From Solen grandis (Eukaryota; Mollusca; Bivalvia; Adapedonta; Solenidae), in the NCBI GenBank assembly GCA_021229015.1, contig CM037794.1, forward strand, positions 42,241,126 to 42,305,125: a stretch of 64,000 bases of DNA. Direction: 5' to 3'. The translations under genes and the position numbers were made by a program. The stretch's first letter is position 1, and every line of letters begins with the position of its first letter. This document shows positions 12,268-25,224 of this stretch, in pieces. Below the pieces are notes generated by a model. The model did not search any database. It had not been told where the DNA came from and saw nothing but the letters and a program-made list of their open reading frames with translations.

Positions 12268-13511
12268 TTATATTTTTTTACTACCCGTGTCCTGAGCACT
12301 GTAGTTTTCTTCAAGTTCAATAGCTTTATAGTCACATTTTTTGTCAGATTCGCGTCCTTCTTTCTTCGGATAATTAGCACCACAACATGCAGGAGAGAAA
12401 TACAGCACCCCATTTCCTTCCTCCGTCGGATAAGTCGGGAATATGCAACTTAATATCAGGGTTAAAATAACAACGATGAAGCTTCCGATGAGACCGAAAT
12501 ACATGTATGAGATTGAGTAGATTGTGGCCAATATTGAGGACTCTTCTTTTGAACTTACCGAACCATCAGTGACTGTGCTATTAGAATATGAGCTGTTGAA
12601 GATAATGTTTTGATAATCATTTATGATCATTGTATCATTTGAGAAAGAAATATTGCTCTGCAATGCACCAGGACTCGGACATTTGTCTGTTGGTCCAAGT
12701 TCCAAAAAACTTTGCGTAGGAGGTTTTGCAATTATATTTTGGCCTATACTGATCCACATTATCAGTGAAATTGCTATAAGCATGCTTATGATGACTGCTT
12801 TTGGATTTGTTCGACGAATAAATACTGAACACAAAAAGAGCCCAACTTCTGCACCGACAAAAGCTCCCATGAATGAATCAAGAATTTGACCAAGTTGGCC
12901 TTTGATATTCGATAGCATGAAAGCACAAACTATCGATACTGCACCGTAAGCAACGACAACTAGCTTAGATATATTTGTACCTGTCGTTTCTTTAATATCT
13001 TTAAAAGATAATTTGATGAAATTTTGATATGTGATTGCCGACAGGCTGTTCAGTCCCGAGGATATTGTACTTAGTGACGCACATGTAAGGGCAGAAATGA
13101 ATAATCCGGGGAGACCAGGCAGATTGTGGAAAAGCTCTAATACAGTAAAAGGAAATATCTTGTTTAAATTATCTACCATGCCGGACGCAAGAGGATCACA
13201 ACCATTCTTTGAGAAATAAGCAAACATTGTGACGCCTTGAAGCATAACTGTTAGCCACACACAACTATATATTGGCCCAGCAATATAGTACACACCTTTA
13301 GCGGTCGCCATTGTAGGAATGGAATTGATGCGCTGTACCCCGGCTTGCGTTATGGTCAAGTAGAAAAATAATGGAACTGAGCCGAGACTCAGACTCCAGA
13401 ACGTGTGCCGGATTGCAGGATTAGGGTTGAAATTGAAGAAGTTGAACCTTGAACTGCTGATTTCAGCCACGGATACTGGTCCACCCGCCTTGACTGTTGA
13501 CAATATCAAGA
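12268..13511 (-). CDS. Sodium-coupled monocarboxylate transporter (SLC5 family), exon 2
   Basis: This exon encodes residues 203-616 of an SLC5A8/SLC5A12-like symporter, a plasma-membrane protein that couples Na+ entry to uptake of short monocarboxylates. The acceptor is a clean TTTTCTTTTCAG ending at 13512. Joined to exon 1 (607 nt, phase 1) the frame totals 1851 nt, that is 616 codons plus TAA, close to the roughly 610 residues usual for vertebrate SMCTs. Many hydrophobic segments fit the LeuT-fold SSS transporters. A large extracellular loop before the last helix (about residues 475-530) has several N-glycosylation sites (NISF, NDT, NSS, NST). The C-terminal tail is hydrophilic. No frame defect is seen. 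SLC5A6-like members are the main alternative. Confidence 0.9.
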
Positions 13512-14029
13512 CTGAAAAGAAAATTGAAATTGTGTTTTATTACATGACAAGCAAATTACTTTTCGATATTTCAAAACTTATGTATTGTCATCGACCAAAT
13601 CATTTGTTGATCTTTCGTGTTTTATTATTTAGAAATGCACTTATTTCTTAAAACTGTAGGCAATCATCATGATTCAGTTATAGGAAAAGTAAATTCAGAG
13701 AAATTATCACATTTTGTTATGAGAAAACACACAGTCCTGTATTACTATCTTAGAGATGTATCCCATGTGATCACTATTGAGGTTTGTACCTCGATCTGCA
13801 TGTAAAAAGTTATCATAGTGAGGTACATTTTCCGAGTTATACCTCGGTATGTAATTCAACATTGAAACTAACCATTATTTCAGCCCCAAAACCAAACCAA
13901 ACATAAATCAAAGTGCTGAAGGCACTTTAGTTGTGTGTGTCTCAAGTGGAAGAGGGTTTGACAAGTTGCAAATATGCAAGGTAACTTAGTTTTTCCAAAT
14001 ATTAAACTTATATTAAAATAATTAACGAT

Positions 14030-16550
14030 TGTTTATTACAAGTTTACAAGTTTATTTGCAAATATCATGTCATTGAAGACAAAATGATTACAAATCAAAG
14101 ATAATAAACATATAAATGAACGAGATGGATTATTGTAGTAGAGTCACATGTTTTCTAAAAACATTTCAAAAGAAAATGAATAATTAATTAAAAAAAAAAA
14201 AAAAAAAAAACTATTATATTTTTTTAATTTAACTAGTCTACATAGTTTGTTATATTTCAACTCATTTCTATCAAATGATTGCATTAATTGCTTAAAATGT
14301 ATGATGTTTGGAAATCTATAATAATATCTATCTAAAAGATGTTTTCTTATGTATGTCAGAGAGGCACATTCAAGTTAATAGTGATATTCATCTCCGACGT
14401 TATTAGATGTACATATTGGGCATTTTCTATCGTTATATTCGGTATTATTCCAACTGCCTACTTCTACTGGCAAAAAATTATTTCTTGTTCTAAATTTCAT
14501 CATATAATTTAAGAATTTTAAGGGGGTTTTAATCAAGTAATTTTCAAAACAAAACTTCTCTTTGAACAATTTATATGTTATACACTTTCTTGACGTGTTG
14601 ATTTCGCTAAACCATTTATTCACATATAAATCTGACAATTTTTGGTTGACAGTCATTTTTATCCATTTAGCATTAAAGAAATTATGATTCATCCAGATAT
14701 TATTCAAACCACATTTTAAAAATATATTTTTTATATGCTTTATCCATTTAAAAGATGATTTTTTTAAATTAACAGAAAACAAAAAATTACTCAAAACTAT
14801 ATTATACATAGAGACAGAGAGTTTAGTCTTGCTTAGTAAAATCAAAGAAGACCAAAAGGCTATCATGCGTGTGTCTATATCTATTTGTAATGGTTTTACA
14901 CCTGTTTCGCCGTAAACTATGCAATTAGGCGTACTTGATTTGACATTTAGAATATGTTTCAAAAATTTAAGTTGTACTTTTTCTATTATATTATTATTAC
15001 CATATCCCCAGCATTCACATCCATAAAGTAATATTGGTTTTATCATTTTATGAAATAATTCTATTTGAATATCGATACTTAAACACAAACTCTTAGCCCT
15101 TTTTAATATACAGTACATTGCTTTAGTGGCTTGTTGGGCAATATGTTGCTTACATTTAACAAATGAAGCATTTCTACTAAATAGTATACCTAGATATTTA
15201 TACTCAGTTACAGTTTCAAGTTTATCTTGATAAATTTTGAATTCATGATTTGTACGATTACTTTTACTTAATATGAGTACTTTTGTTTTCGATGTATTTA
15301 CTGATAGTTTCCATTTCTTACAATATTCTCCATAACAGTCTAATGCTCTTTGTAAATCATCTACTGATTCGGAAATTAATACAGTGTCATCGGCGTATAA
15401 TAAAACAAACAACTTCAAAACTCTATTAATGTTGAGTCGTTTTCATGTTTTGGAACTTCCAAACCATTGACATAATCATTATTAAGAAAATAGTCGTGTA
15501 AATCATTAACATACAGCGAGAATAGCAAAGGAGAAAGACTTTCACCTTGTCTTACACCTATAACACATGGAAAGTATTGAGAGTTAACACCGTTTACACG
15601 GACACAACTTTTAGCTTTATCGTACTTATTTTTACAACCTTGAAAAAATTTCCTTTTATATTGTAGTGATTTAGTTTTGACCATAAAAGAGCCCTAGATA
15701 TCGAATCAAACGCACCTTTTAAATCAATGAAAGCACAAAAAATTGTTTTTTTACAGTTATTTAATAAATTTTAGCATATTAAATTCATATTTTATCAGAC
15801 GATTATTTGATATTGTCGTGAATAACTTTCCTAAGCAACTTAGGAGTGTAATTGGTCTATAATTTCCTGGGTCTGATTCATCACCTTTGTTTTTATAAAT
15901 GGGATTTATTATTCCAACCGTCCAGTTGTCTGGAATGATACCAGAGCTAAATATTATCTTAAATAATTTATGGTAAATAGATTTCATAATTTCAAATGTA
16001 GTTTTGATATGTTCATTTAATATATAATCTATTCCGCATGATTTATTATTCTTTAATTTATTAACTGCATTCTCTATTTCTTTAACAGATATATTCTCAT
16101 TTAATACACTTGTATCTGGTCCTGATGTAACACCATTTTCTACTGGATCTGCTTGACAAGTTTCATCATTATTATGTGTATCATTATTTTTTTTTTTAAA
16201 TACTCAAAAAGATCATTCATACTAGCTGTTATTGATTTTTTTTTGTTATTAATATACTTCCAGAATTGTCTTGGATTTGATTTACTTAGTTTCTTTATTT
16301 TACTTGCATTGGATAATTGATATTCTCTATAAGAACTTCTCAACTTATATTTATAATTTTTACTTTGTATTTTTAAATTTTCTTTATTTTTCTCTGTTTT
16401 ATATTTTTTATATTCACTTTTAGCTTTATGAAACGTTGACCTAGATATTTTGCAGTCTGTATTAAACCATGGTTTGTGTTTCCGAGTATATTTCTTGGCA
16501 GTATTACCATTAGATTTGTTTTTAGCTTTATGCGGCTCGAAGGCTATAAA
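14030..16550 (-). mobile_element. 5'-truncated LINE in transporter intron (broken RT)
   Basis: A non-LTR retrotransposon remnant in the same orientation as the host gene. In order on the minus strand it shows a linker with 'KPWFNTDC' (about 16470), reverse transcriptase blocks with 'NYRPITLLSCLGK' (about 15860), 'GVRQGESLSPLLFSLYVND' (15510-15560), 'YADDTVLIS' (15385-15410), and a C-terminal Cys/His-like 'CPICTSN' motif (14400). The endonuclease is missing, and there are several stops and frame shifts (for example at 15415, 15757 and 16140), so it is dead. The 3' end appears to be near 14030-14110. The clade is not certain; it differs from the CR1-like element at 20300. Confidence 0.85.
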
Positions 16551-16739
16551 AATATATGGTGAGTAAGAGTGGCAATGTGCTAACTGTTATCAGTCTGTGC
16601 GTTCATCTAATGACCATGTTAACGCAGCGTTAAAGTGGTGTTATTGGCTTTGTTTGAAAATTAGACCTCCGTTTATGAAATTAACTGTGATAAACAAAAG
16701 AAATGAGACAATACTGTTCTCTTAGCACTGTCAGTGCTT

Positions 16740-17270
16740 TGATTTGTACTACTGAACGACGGCACAGTTTCTATTAATAGATGCAACTCAGTGGATCCCT
16801 ACTGTATCTTTAGTAACTTCGGGTAGCTGATATACACATGTATCAGCCATTCTGTAGAGCAACAACCCCTGGAAATATCCCTGATGTCACAGATTTTTAT
16901 CGTTATTCAAGCTTTCTATATAGCCCATTGAAACACCACTAAATAACCGAAACCTACACATCCACCATCCAAAGTCAGGCATGAGCCACCTTTGCATTCG
17001 AAAGAAACTATACTCCCCCGAATGGCAAAGTGAGATACGTAACATCCTAGGGAAAATAGTTCTTCTGTGCTTTTATACTACATACATTTATTGTGTCCCG
17101 TTAATATTTATACTTTACTCAAAATGACATTTCACTACTTTAGCTGAATCTCATCATATCTGTATTTTATAATTCTGTTCAATCGTTCGGTCATTCATAC
17201 AAAATTGAGAGGTTATTCGATTTTAAATGTAGAGAAACGGACCCTCAGAATGTAGGTACTAAATTGCCGA
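16740..17270. repeat. Copy of the dispersed repeat also at 4025
   Basis: The stretch 16925-17260 is clearly related to 4025-4330 in the same orientation, sharing 'aacaccactaaataaccgaaacc', 'gagccacctttgcattcgaaa' and 'cattcatacaaaattgagagg'. It lies inside the transporter intron, upstream of the LINE. The rest of the intron (17300-18611) has no recognised feature. Confidence 0.65.
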
Positions 17271-18611
17271 AGGCAATTACCTATCGTCTGTTTGTTGTAC
17301 TGTCAAAAATAAATTCGCTAAATCCGATCCGATTTGCTTAAAAATATGCATCAGAAAACATACGTAATAACTCCCCCCCCTTTTTTTCCGCTGTATCTAA
17401 ATTCATTCTAACCGTGTGACCAGACATATAAATAAAGAAGGGTGAAGTTGGGGAGTTTATTTTCTTTCTTTATAACTTTTATTTTGTTATGACCGTTTTC
17501 GTTGTAATCGTATATGAAGTTGTTGGTATTTATATAGTGTCAAAATTATTCTTGGAAGAACTCGTACTAGTGTAGTGAAACATTATTTATTATGTTATTT
17601 TGTATAAGTACGTGAATTTGTGTCATATCAAAACTATTGTTGTAAAAACGTGTTCTCGCGAAGCGTTATATTATTGTAGAAGTATCCGTACCTTTGTAGT
17701 GGAGGGACGACTATTTTTTTAAGATATACTCGTATTTTATTATTAACCTTTTGTTAGAAGTAATTTTACTTTTAGTTTTTTAAGATGTCACGGTCGGTCG
17801 TATATTACGTAATATATATCTCATAGGACGTGCACAAATTCAAGAAAATACAGGTGCATATCTTTGAAATCAGAAAAAGTAAACTGATAATGGTTTCGCC
17901 ATCATAGTCTCACTAAAAAGAACAATGAAAATAAAAAAAATCCCTTTAAGCAGTGAAATTGGAATACAGTTACATTACCATGAGTGTTGAATATATAAAA
18001 CAAAATCTACGAAGACAAGTTAAAATTGCAATTCAATACTGAACTTATACAATTCTGTTGTAACAGCGGATTCTGAACTATGTACATAAGTATGATATAT
18101 CGTATACACATAAATGGTTTCAATAGACACGTGTATGTTCGTATCGCTGGTAATATCTTTGTATAATCTATTTTTTACGACTCCTTGGACGGATATTAAT
18201 TTCAACTGCAGCTGAATTACAATATAAAAAAGCAATTTTGTGGATATTTATTAAAGAATGAGAGAGAGACAGAGAGGTCTTAAAAAAAAATTCCAGTTTA
18301 AAATGAGGAGAAGAAGAAATTTACCATGATTCAGTATAAACAAAATAATACGTTTTCAAAATATACTGTCACATTTCTTTAGTGTTTCTTTTAGAAATTC
18401 GCGTTTATATTATGGACATTTATGTTAATTGCCATTAAAAACTATATCAATAAGGAAAAAAGATCAAATTGAAGAAAAGTAGTACAGAGAGAAAAACAAC
18501 AACAAACTAACAAAATCACAACCGCATAATATGGAAAATGTTCGAAATACACAATGTTAAATAAGGAATTATATGCGTTAAAATTGTTATATGATCCGTG
18601 ATGCGTATTAC

Positions 18612-19218
18612 CTGAAAATATTCCAATAACCATAACTCCAAACTGAAACACATCTGCCCAGATTACACCTTTTATTCCTCCAAGAGACGTGTATATTATT
18701 GCTGTTACAGACAAAAACACCAACACTGACCAGAACTTCAAACCAGTGACAGATTCTATGGCCATGGCCGTCCCAAACATAACCACGCCCATATAAAATA
18801 TGTAGTACAGTGTCCCGATTGTTGCTCCGAGTAGTCGGACTGAGTTGGTCTCGAATCGAATACTGTAATATTCGTATATGCTGGTCAGCTGTAAAGGATG
18901 CACGATAGGCACGACGATCAGGGACGCCAGGGCGTACCCCGCGATGACGCCAATAATTTGTATGCAGTACTGCATCCCATAGGAATAGGCTTCAGCTGGG
19001 AAGCCCAAGAAGAGATTAGACGACTGGAAGGTAACGACAAATGAAACCGCCACTGGTAACATTTTTAACTTCCTTCCGCCCAAAAAATAGTTCTGAAGAG
19101 TATTCCTTCGTCTGTCCCGAAAAGCAAAAAACGCGCTGATTCCGACTGAAACACAGATGGCGCCACCGAACACGATGTAATCAACAGCATTAAACGTGTA
19201 ATTGCCTCCAATACCCAT
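18612..19218 (-). CDS. Sodium-coupled monocarboxylate transporter (SLC5 family), exon 1
   Basis: First coding exon, residues 1-202, starting at the ATG ending at 19218 and ending at CAG|GTAATA (18612). It carries the first helices of the SSS fold, the 'NYFLGGRK' segment between helices 1 and 2 (residues 43-50), and the family signature 'YTSLGGIKGVIWADVFQ' (residues 176-192), which is highly typical of SMCT/SMVT proteins. The frame upstream of the ATG has no alternative methionine nearby, and a possible 5'UTR acceptor (ATTTCAG) lies around 19271, so an upstream non-coding exon is likely. Vertebrate relatives have many coding exons; here there are only two. Confidence 0.9.
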
Positions 19219-19479
19219 TGCTGCAATTGTTTGATTAGATTGAACACACTTGACACAAATTAATATATCCTGAAATGATTTTCTTTGGATTTGAGCTAGT
19301 GAGGAAGATATATGCGCGAGTATTATTCGGATACAAATCTAGCGAACGAACTCCCTATGAGAACCATGTCACACTTCAATGAATAAATGGCACAGTTTAC
19401 ATCTATAATAGGTATAGATAAACGATGTACTAGTTACTGTAGTAAAACATGTGGATCAAAAATAATTTATGGGGTTGGA

Positions 19480-19610
19480 TGTGAATGTTACGGAATTCCA
19501 TTAGGGCCATCGCCTATGTTGTTTGTTGGGTTTAACGTCCCACCGACAGTATTTCAGTCAGCTCCCGAGGGGACGCTCTAACCATTCGGCCATCGAGGAG
19601 GTCACCATCG
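19480..19610 (-). repeat. SINE fragment
   Basis: The segment contains the tail 'tttgttgggtttaacgtccc' and a minus-strand head relic 'gctcccgaggggacgctctaacc', matching the SINE at 1260-1607. The sequence just before it (19300-19460) resembles the first 140 bases of the window ('tctagcgaacgaactccc', 'gttactgtagtaaaacatg'), so a further dispersed repeat joins it here. Confidence 0.55.
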
Positions 19611-19621
19611 CCTATAAACGA

Positions 19622-19978
19622 AATAATCTGAAACGGGAAAACACGAAATCACGAAAGTACGATGACGAAAACGCGAAAACACTATGACGAAAACGCGAAA
19701 GTAAAGGAGGATGGCGAAAAAGCGAAATCACGAAAGTACGATGACGAAAACGGGAAAATACAATGACGAAAACGCAAAAGTACGAAGACGATAATTCGAA
19801 AACAAGATAATGAAAGTGCGTTATGATATCGCGTTTGCGTTATCGTGTTTTCGATATCGTATTTTCGTGATTTCGGGTTTTCGTCATCTTGCTTTCGCGT
19901 ATTCGTCATCGTGCTTTCGCGTTTTTGTGTTTTCGTCATCGTTCTTTTGTGATTTCGTGTTTTCGCGTTTCAGATATT
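19622..19978. repeat. Self-complementary 'cgaaaac' repeat hairpin
   Basis: The left half (19622-19805) is a degenerate tandem array of 'gatgacgaaaacgcgaaa'-like units. The right half (19830-19978) is the same array in inverted orientation ('tttcgcgttttcgtcatcg'). The two halves can pair into a long imperfect stem with a short loop near 19815. A small array of the same type is at 27615-27665. No coding function is visible. Confidence 0.75.
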
Positions 19979-20265
19979 TAATATTTTATATTTACCGAAC
20001 AAATAGTCTTTCTTCACTGGTGTGGCTATTCTATCCTTTTTAAATAAATTTCATCGAAAAGTGTACTGATATTTGTTAAGTATATATATATATAATAGAA
20101 ATAAATGCCATAACGATACATATCTAAGAGTAAACACAAAACATAATGTAAATGGGCGACAAATATTAAAATTCAAATAGATATTTTATATTAATCATTC
20201 ATATTTATTTAGCAGAAAATGATAATAATTGAATGTAAGGCAGAGCAGTCCCTATATTGGCAGTC

Positions 20266-20271
<6 letters not shown>

Positions 20272-20298
<27 letters not shown>

Positions 20299-20300
20299 TT
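20272..20300. repeat. (GA)n microsatellite
   Basis: An uninterrupted GA tract of about 28 bases directly adjoins the 3' end of the minus-strand LINE, a position where CR1-like elements often end in or insert at simple repeats. Confidence 0.85.
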
Positions 20301-22725
20301 TAGTTTAAACATATTTTATTTCAGATTTGAAATTGAAATGGGGTCGGGCCACAAGTTCTAGCAACATAAATTAAGACCCTTCCCCTATACAATCATTTTA
20401 AAGTTTCAAAGGTCACGTGTAATATATTTTTATATTACCCAAATCCTGCACATTTTAAATTTGAATCAAATTCATGTTCACAGGTAAACGTCTCTGTTAA
20501 TTTGCATCATAGTGCTGATAGAACATTAAGTTTTAAATTATAGGGACAGACAAAGGTAAGAAACTGGATATCGATGTGCAGGATTAGAGCATTTTATAAC
20601 AACAAATGTATATAATGAAAAGGAAAAAAATGATAATAAATAAATAAAAAAAATAAATAAAAAAATATATAAAAAAGGAAGAAAAAAACTAGGAAAAAAA
20701 TATTTACAAATGTACATCTTAAATCAGAAAAGAAAAAGGAGGGGGGCGAGAGAGGGGAAAAAAGAGACACACAGATGATAACTTGGTGATGGGTGTACGA
20801 AAAAGGGAGTTTTGCCAAAATATCTTCAACCTTGCACTGATGCATAAGATAAATAACGCAGACACGTTTATATACATAAAAATAAATAACGAATCAGTTA
20901 AATCATTTTGAATTTGATATAAATTGGTGAACAGCTTCAAATATTCGAATATTCTCTTCAAATGAAAGTACTTCGCTTCCTACCAATAATTATTCACTAT
21001 TAAGTGGATGAAATGCTCTGGTCTGACTAAATAAATCTAAACGTATTCCTTCATATAGCTTACAGTTAAAATGAAAATGTTCTCCATCCTCCAATGCATT
21101 ACAATGTATAATACTAGGATTCATAGATAAATGATAATTAAAAAGATCATTATTCAGATTGCTACATCTATTTCGAAGTCGAGCATGTAGGACTGATAAA
21201 TGCCTCTTACCATAAAGAAAATAACAAGGTACTTTATAAATATTGGTACTGTTTAAATATTGTTTAAATGAACTGAAAGATCTAGCTGATTTTACAGTTA
21301 CGGATAATTTATTCCACAATTTAAATGAAGAGGGAATGCATGATTTTCTCAGAAGTTCTGTTCTACAGTACATTTGAGCAAACTCAAGTTGATTTCTTAA
21401 AATAATATTCTGTCCTTTCATTTACTATTGGTGGAAATAGATCAAGAATATAAGAGGGAACCGTATTATATTTCACTTTGTACATAAACAAACAGTTCTG
21501 TAATTCCCTCCTATATTTTAATCTTTCCCATCCACATTCCTTATAAAGATTTTCAAAAGATACTGATCTTGTTGGCCCTGTAACTATCCTAGCTGTCTCC
21601 TATTGAAGTCTTTCTAATAAAACTGAATCTTGTTCTCTACAACCTGTCCAAACTATCGATGCATATTCCAGTAGAGGTCGTACATATGAAATATAAATTT
21701 GATTTAGTGCTTTTCTTCCAATGGACAATTTCAATTTCTTCATTAATCCTATAACTTTTGAAGCTGAAGATACTATACTATCAATATGAGTATTCCAATG
21801 GCCATCACTACTAAAGGTGACACATAGATGCTTATGATTATCAATATAATGTAATTCTGTATTATCAAAACGTAATATTGGTAATACTTCATGCTGTCTA
21901 GAATTAAAAAGTAGAACTTCAGTTTTACTTGGGTTACAATTTACTAACCAGGACTTAGCCCATTTCGATATAACAGCTAAGTCATGATTAATTATACCTT
22001 CAATATCTTGTATAGAGGAAGCAGAATAATACAGAGAGCTGTCATCTGCATATAATCTAGTTAAACTAAGTAATTATCTGCAATGTCGTTAACATAAATA
22101 AGAAAAAGAAGCGGTCCAAGTACGGATCCTTGAGGAACGCCAGCATTTGTTGACTAAAAACTAGACAGAGAATTTTGGAGGATAACACATTGAGACCTAT
22201 TATTAAGATAATTATTAAACCATTTTAACAGGTTTCCACTAATACCATTCGCAGGAAGTTTATATAAAAGGCCTTTATGCCAGACTCTATCAAATGCCTT
22301 AGAAATGACCATACAAGAGAATTGCTTATTATCAAAAGTTTGACATATGTGATGATATATATCTATTAACTGAACACTAGTGGAATGATTTGGTAAAAGT
22401 CCAGACTGGTATTTATATTATAAATTATTATCCAACAGGAAATTGTACATGTGTTTAAAAAGAAGCCTTTCAAAAAGTTTACCACAGAAGCTAAGTAAGA
22501 AACTGGTCTATATTTGAGACATCAGATTTACCACCCTGTTTAAAAAGTGGTGTTACATTAGCAACTTTCCAGTTATCAGGATAAATGCCTTCATTAAGTG
22601 AACGATTAAAAACTATAGATAAATGTTTTGACACTGACAGTGCGTATTCTTTTACATATTGTGACTGATAAGATCATGTCCACAAGCTTTATTTATATTA
22701 AGTGTACTAATAATATCTCTTATTT

Positions 22726-23122
22726 CTGTGGGCCTCCATGGCCGAGAGCGTAAAGTTGCTGACTTTAACACTTATTTTTTAAAGTATACCTTGGCCATGG
22801 CAACCAAAGTTCTTTATGAAATTAAAAAAAAGAAATAATTAACATAAGCATCATTATAGTTAAATGTGGTTAAGGGACCTCCGTGGCCGAGAGGGTAAAG
22901 TCGCTGACTTTAACACTCACTCAGCCCCTCACCGCGTGGGTACGAATTCCGGCAGGGTCATTCGGATTTTCATGTGAGGTAGCCTTCTAGCTGGCTAGCG
23001 ATAGGTTGGTGGTTCTACCCGGATGCCTCCGTGCATTCGGGGTCTTCCTCCAACAGTAATTAACTTGACGTCACTATATGACTGGGATACTGTCGAAGCG
23101 ACGGTAAACTCAAATAGTCAAG
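22726..23122 (+). mobile_element. Dimeric tRNA-derived SINE nested in LINE
   Basis: Two head-to-tail tRNA-like units ('gcctccatggccgagagcgt' at 22731 and 'acctccgtggccgagagggt' at 22879) are flanked by a perfect 8-bp duplication, tcttattt (22718-22725 and 23123-23130), which lies within the LINE's reverse-transcriptase frame. The first unit lacks a recognisable B box. The second has A and B boxes and a long body ending 'actgtcgaagcgacggtaaac'. A minus-strand relative lacking the head is at 26705-26850, and another at 38290-38460. Confidence 0.8.
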
Positions 23123-24358
23123 TCTTATTTTATGTTTATCATCTAATGTAGATATAGAAACAAAGAAATCATTAAAAAAAAGCTGCCTTCTTTGGGTTAG
23201 TAATAAAAAAAACTTATCTTGTCCATTAAAATGTTTATGGAGTGGTTGAATAGAAGTGGATTTGTTATTCTTAACCACGTGGCGGATATATTTTCAAAAA
23301 CCCTTTTTGTCATTAGTGTGTAGATCCTCTAATGTTAATTCTAGGTTAACTTTGAAAATTTCTTTTGCCTTCTTCTTCATATTATTAACTTTATTTCTAA
23401 CCGATTTATACCTTTGCCAATCATTTTCTCTCTTACTTTTAACTGCATTCTTTTTTAAACGGTCTCTTATCCTACAAAATTTTCTTAATCCAGCCATGGT
23501 TTGTCATCAGGCCTATTAAAACTGTTTCTTTTTTGTGGTATACACTGTTTTACATCAGTAATATAAATTTTGATAAAGTGAATACAAGCCTAATTAATAT
23601 TTAGTTCGTTTAAAATTTGCCAGTCTTGATTCTGTATCTTTTCATTTAATAGTTCATAATTAGCTTGATCATAAAGCCAGATGTTTCTTTCAAATGATGG
23701 ATTAATCTCATAAGAGAATGGAAGTGTAATATAAGTGGCTAGATGATCACTAATATTTGATGGAATATCTATAACACCAGAATCAAGATAATGGAAATCA
23801 AAAGGTATCAGTATAGGTACAAGTAAAGAATTCTGACGTGTAAGTTCCTTTATTACATTTTGCATTGAATTAAAGACCATTATATTTTTCAAATTACGAT
23901 ATAACTGGTTTAAAAGATCTCATTTAAATCCCAGACAATAATTTTTTTTTACTGATATTATATGCTGCTTCAATGTTATGATTCAGCATTTCAAAGAAAT
24001 TTCTGCCTGCAGTCATTGAGTTGTAAAACACCTATTAGTATATTTTCTGATCTATTTTTAATACTGACCCAAATAGACTCATTACAAAAAGTTTCAAGTG
24101 CATCTATTCGTTTATGCAATAATTTTTTTGAGATATATACTAGAATTCCAGCCCCATGATTAGTTCTATCCCTTCGATATGGTCTATCAACGTTACCATT
24201 CAAAAGAAGACTATCCATTATGACTGAGTTATCTAAATGTGTCTCAGTAAAACATAAAATATCCTTATCAATCAAACAGTCACTTATAAATCCAAATTAT
24301 TTCTTATACTCCTTATATTGCAGTGCATTAAAGACAGACAGTTTTCATATAAGGAACC

Positions 24359-24385
24359 TGGTCCTGGATTAAGTTCAACATTACC
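24359..24385 (-). other. Variant 2A-like peptide motif in LINE ORF
   Basis: Codons 38-46 of the minus-strand frame starting at 24496 read G-N-V-E-L-N-P-G-P, preceded by a hydrophobic run. The 2A ribosome-skipping consensus is D-[VI]-E-x-N-P-G-P; here the Asp is Asn. 2A-like sequences at the start of the APE-type LINE second frame are established for CR1-related elements, so the position is right, though the substitution may weaken activity. Confidence 0.7.
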
Positions 24386-24540
24386 AGATTGCAGCAATAA
24401 TAAAGTAATAACTATCCCTATATTATTACTAAAAGAAATTCTGAAATGATCACTTAGATAAAACAATACTCGAGTAAGGAGATTTATAAGACTCAATATT
24501 AGATAAATCGCATTGATTTAAATTTTAACATTAAAACTCC

Positions 24541-25220
24541 TATGCACCAGTGCAAGTCTACCGTTAAACAATCCAATGGTAAATCTCCAGGCACAGATGT
24601 CATTTCCCATTAAGTCACGGATGAGTCAGCAATCTGATAACCTGGAGTCCACCACGACATTCCGTCATCACGAACACCCAACACTGTCACACCAAGCCAA
24701 ATATGTAAGCCTAAAAAAGAAATAAAAATCATTTTCAGAGAAAACAGAGAAAAACAGATACAGAGAGGAAAAGAAATGACTATATTACAGGAGTCGTGCA
24801 ACGCAGATTGTTACATAAGCATATATATCTGTGCTTAATATTTAGTGTGGATGAAAAATTGGTTGATATGAAATTTAAAGATTTTACTGTTACTTCACTT
24901 GACAAGTGAAACAAGATTTACTTTTAAAATGAAGCACATAAGAAAGAAAAAGAAACAAACAAACCGAAAATATGGAGAAAAACAAAAAGGGAGAGGACGG
25001 GATGCTCATACCTACATGAAATTCAAACAATAAAATAAAAACATAAACTGCCACAAAACTGATTGCATGAATCAAAATGAAAGTTTAAGTATTATAAAAC
25101 AACCAATATAGAACTAAATTATAGGTAATTAAAATCATTATCTTTTCAAGCATAAATCATTGTACTTTATTTCCCCTGACACAATAAAGCTGATTTTTCC
25201 CTTTTTTTCTTATACGATTA
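24541..25220. other. No recognised feature
   Basis: Short frames on both strands without domains. The part up to about 24620 may be the decayed upstream region of the LINE; the remainder shows no gene or repeat boundary. Confidence 0.4.
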
Positions 25221-25224
25221 AATA

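Larger units (their letters stand above)
20301..24540 (-). mobile_element. CR1-like LINE, near full length, degenerate
   Basis: A long minus-strand non-LTR element. From 5' to 3' it has: a hydrophobic leader and 2A-like motif (24359-24385); an APE-type endonuclease with 'LMHCNIRSIRNN', 'DILCFTETHLD' and 'HGAGILVYIS' (24480-23600); a linker; reverse transcriptase with '[20 protein letters not shown]' (about 22085-22145) and 'LYADDSS' (about 22040); and a C-terminal domain with 'EHFHFNCKLYE' (about 21060). Frames are broken by many stops and shifts, so it is inactive. The 3' end 'aataaaatatgtttaaac' (about 20330-20305) abuts a GA tract. A SINE dimer is inserted at 22726-23122. Confidence 0.88.
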
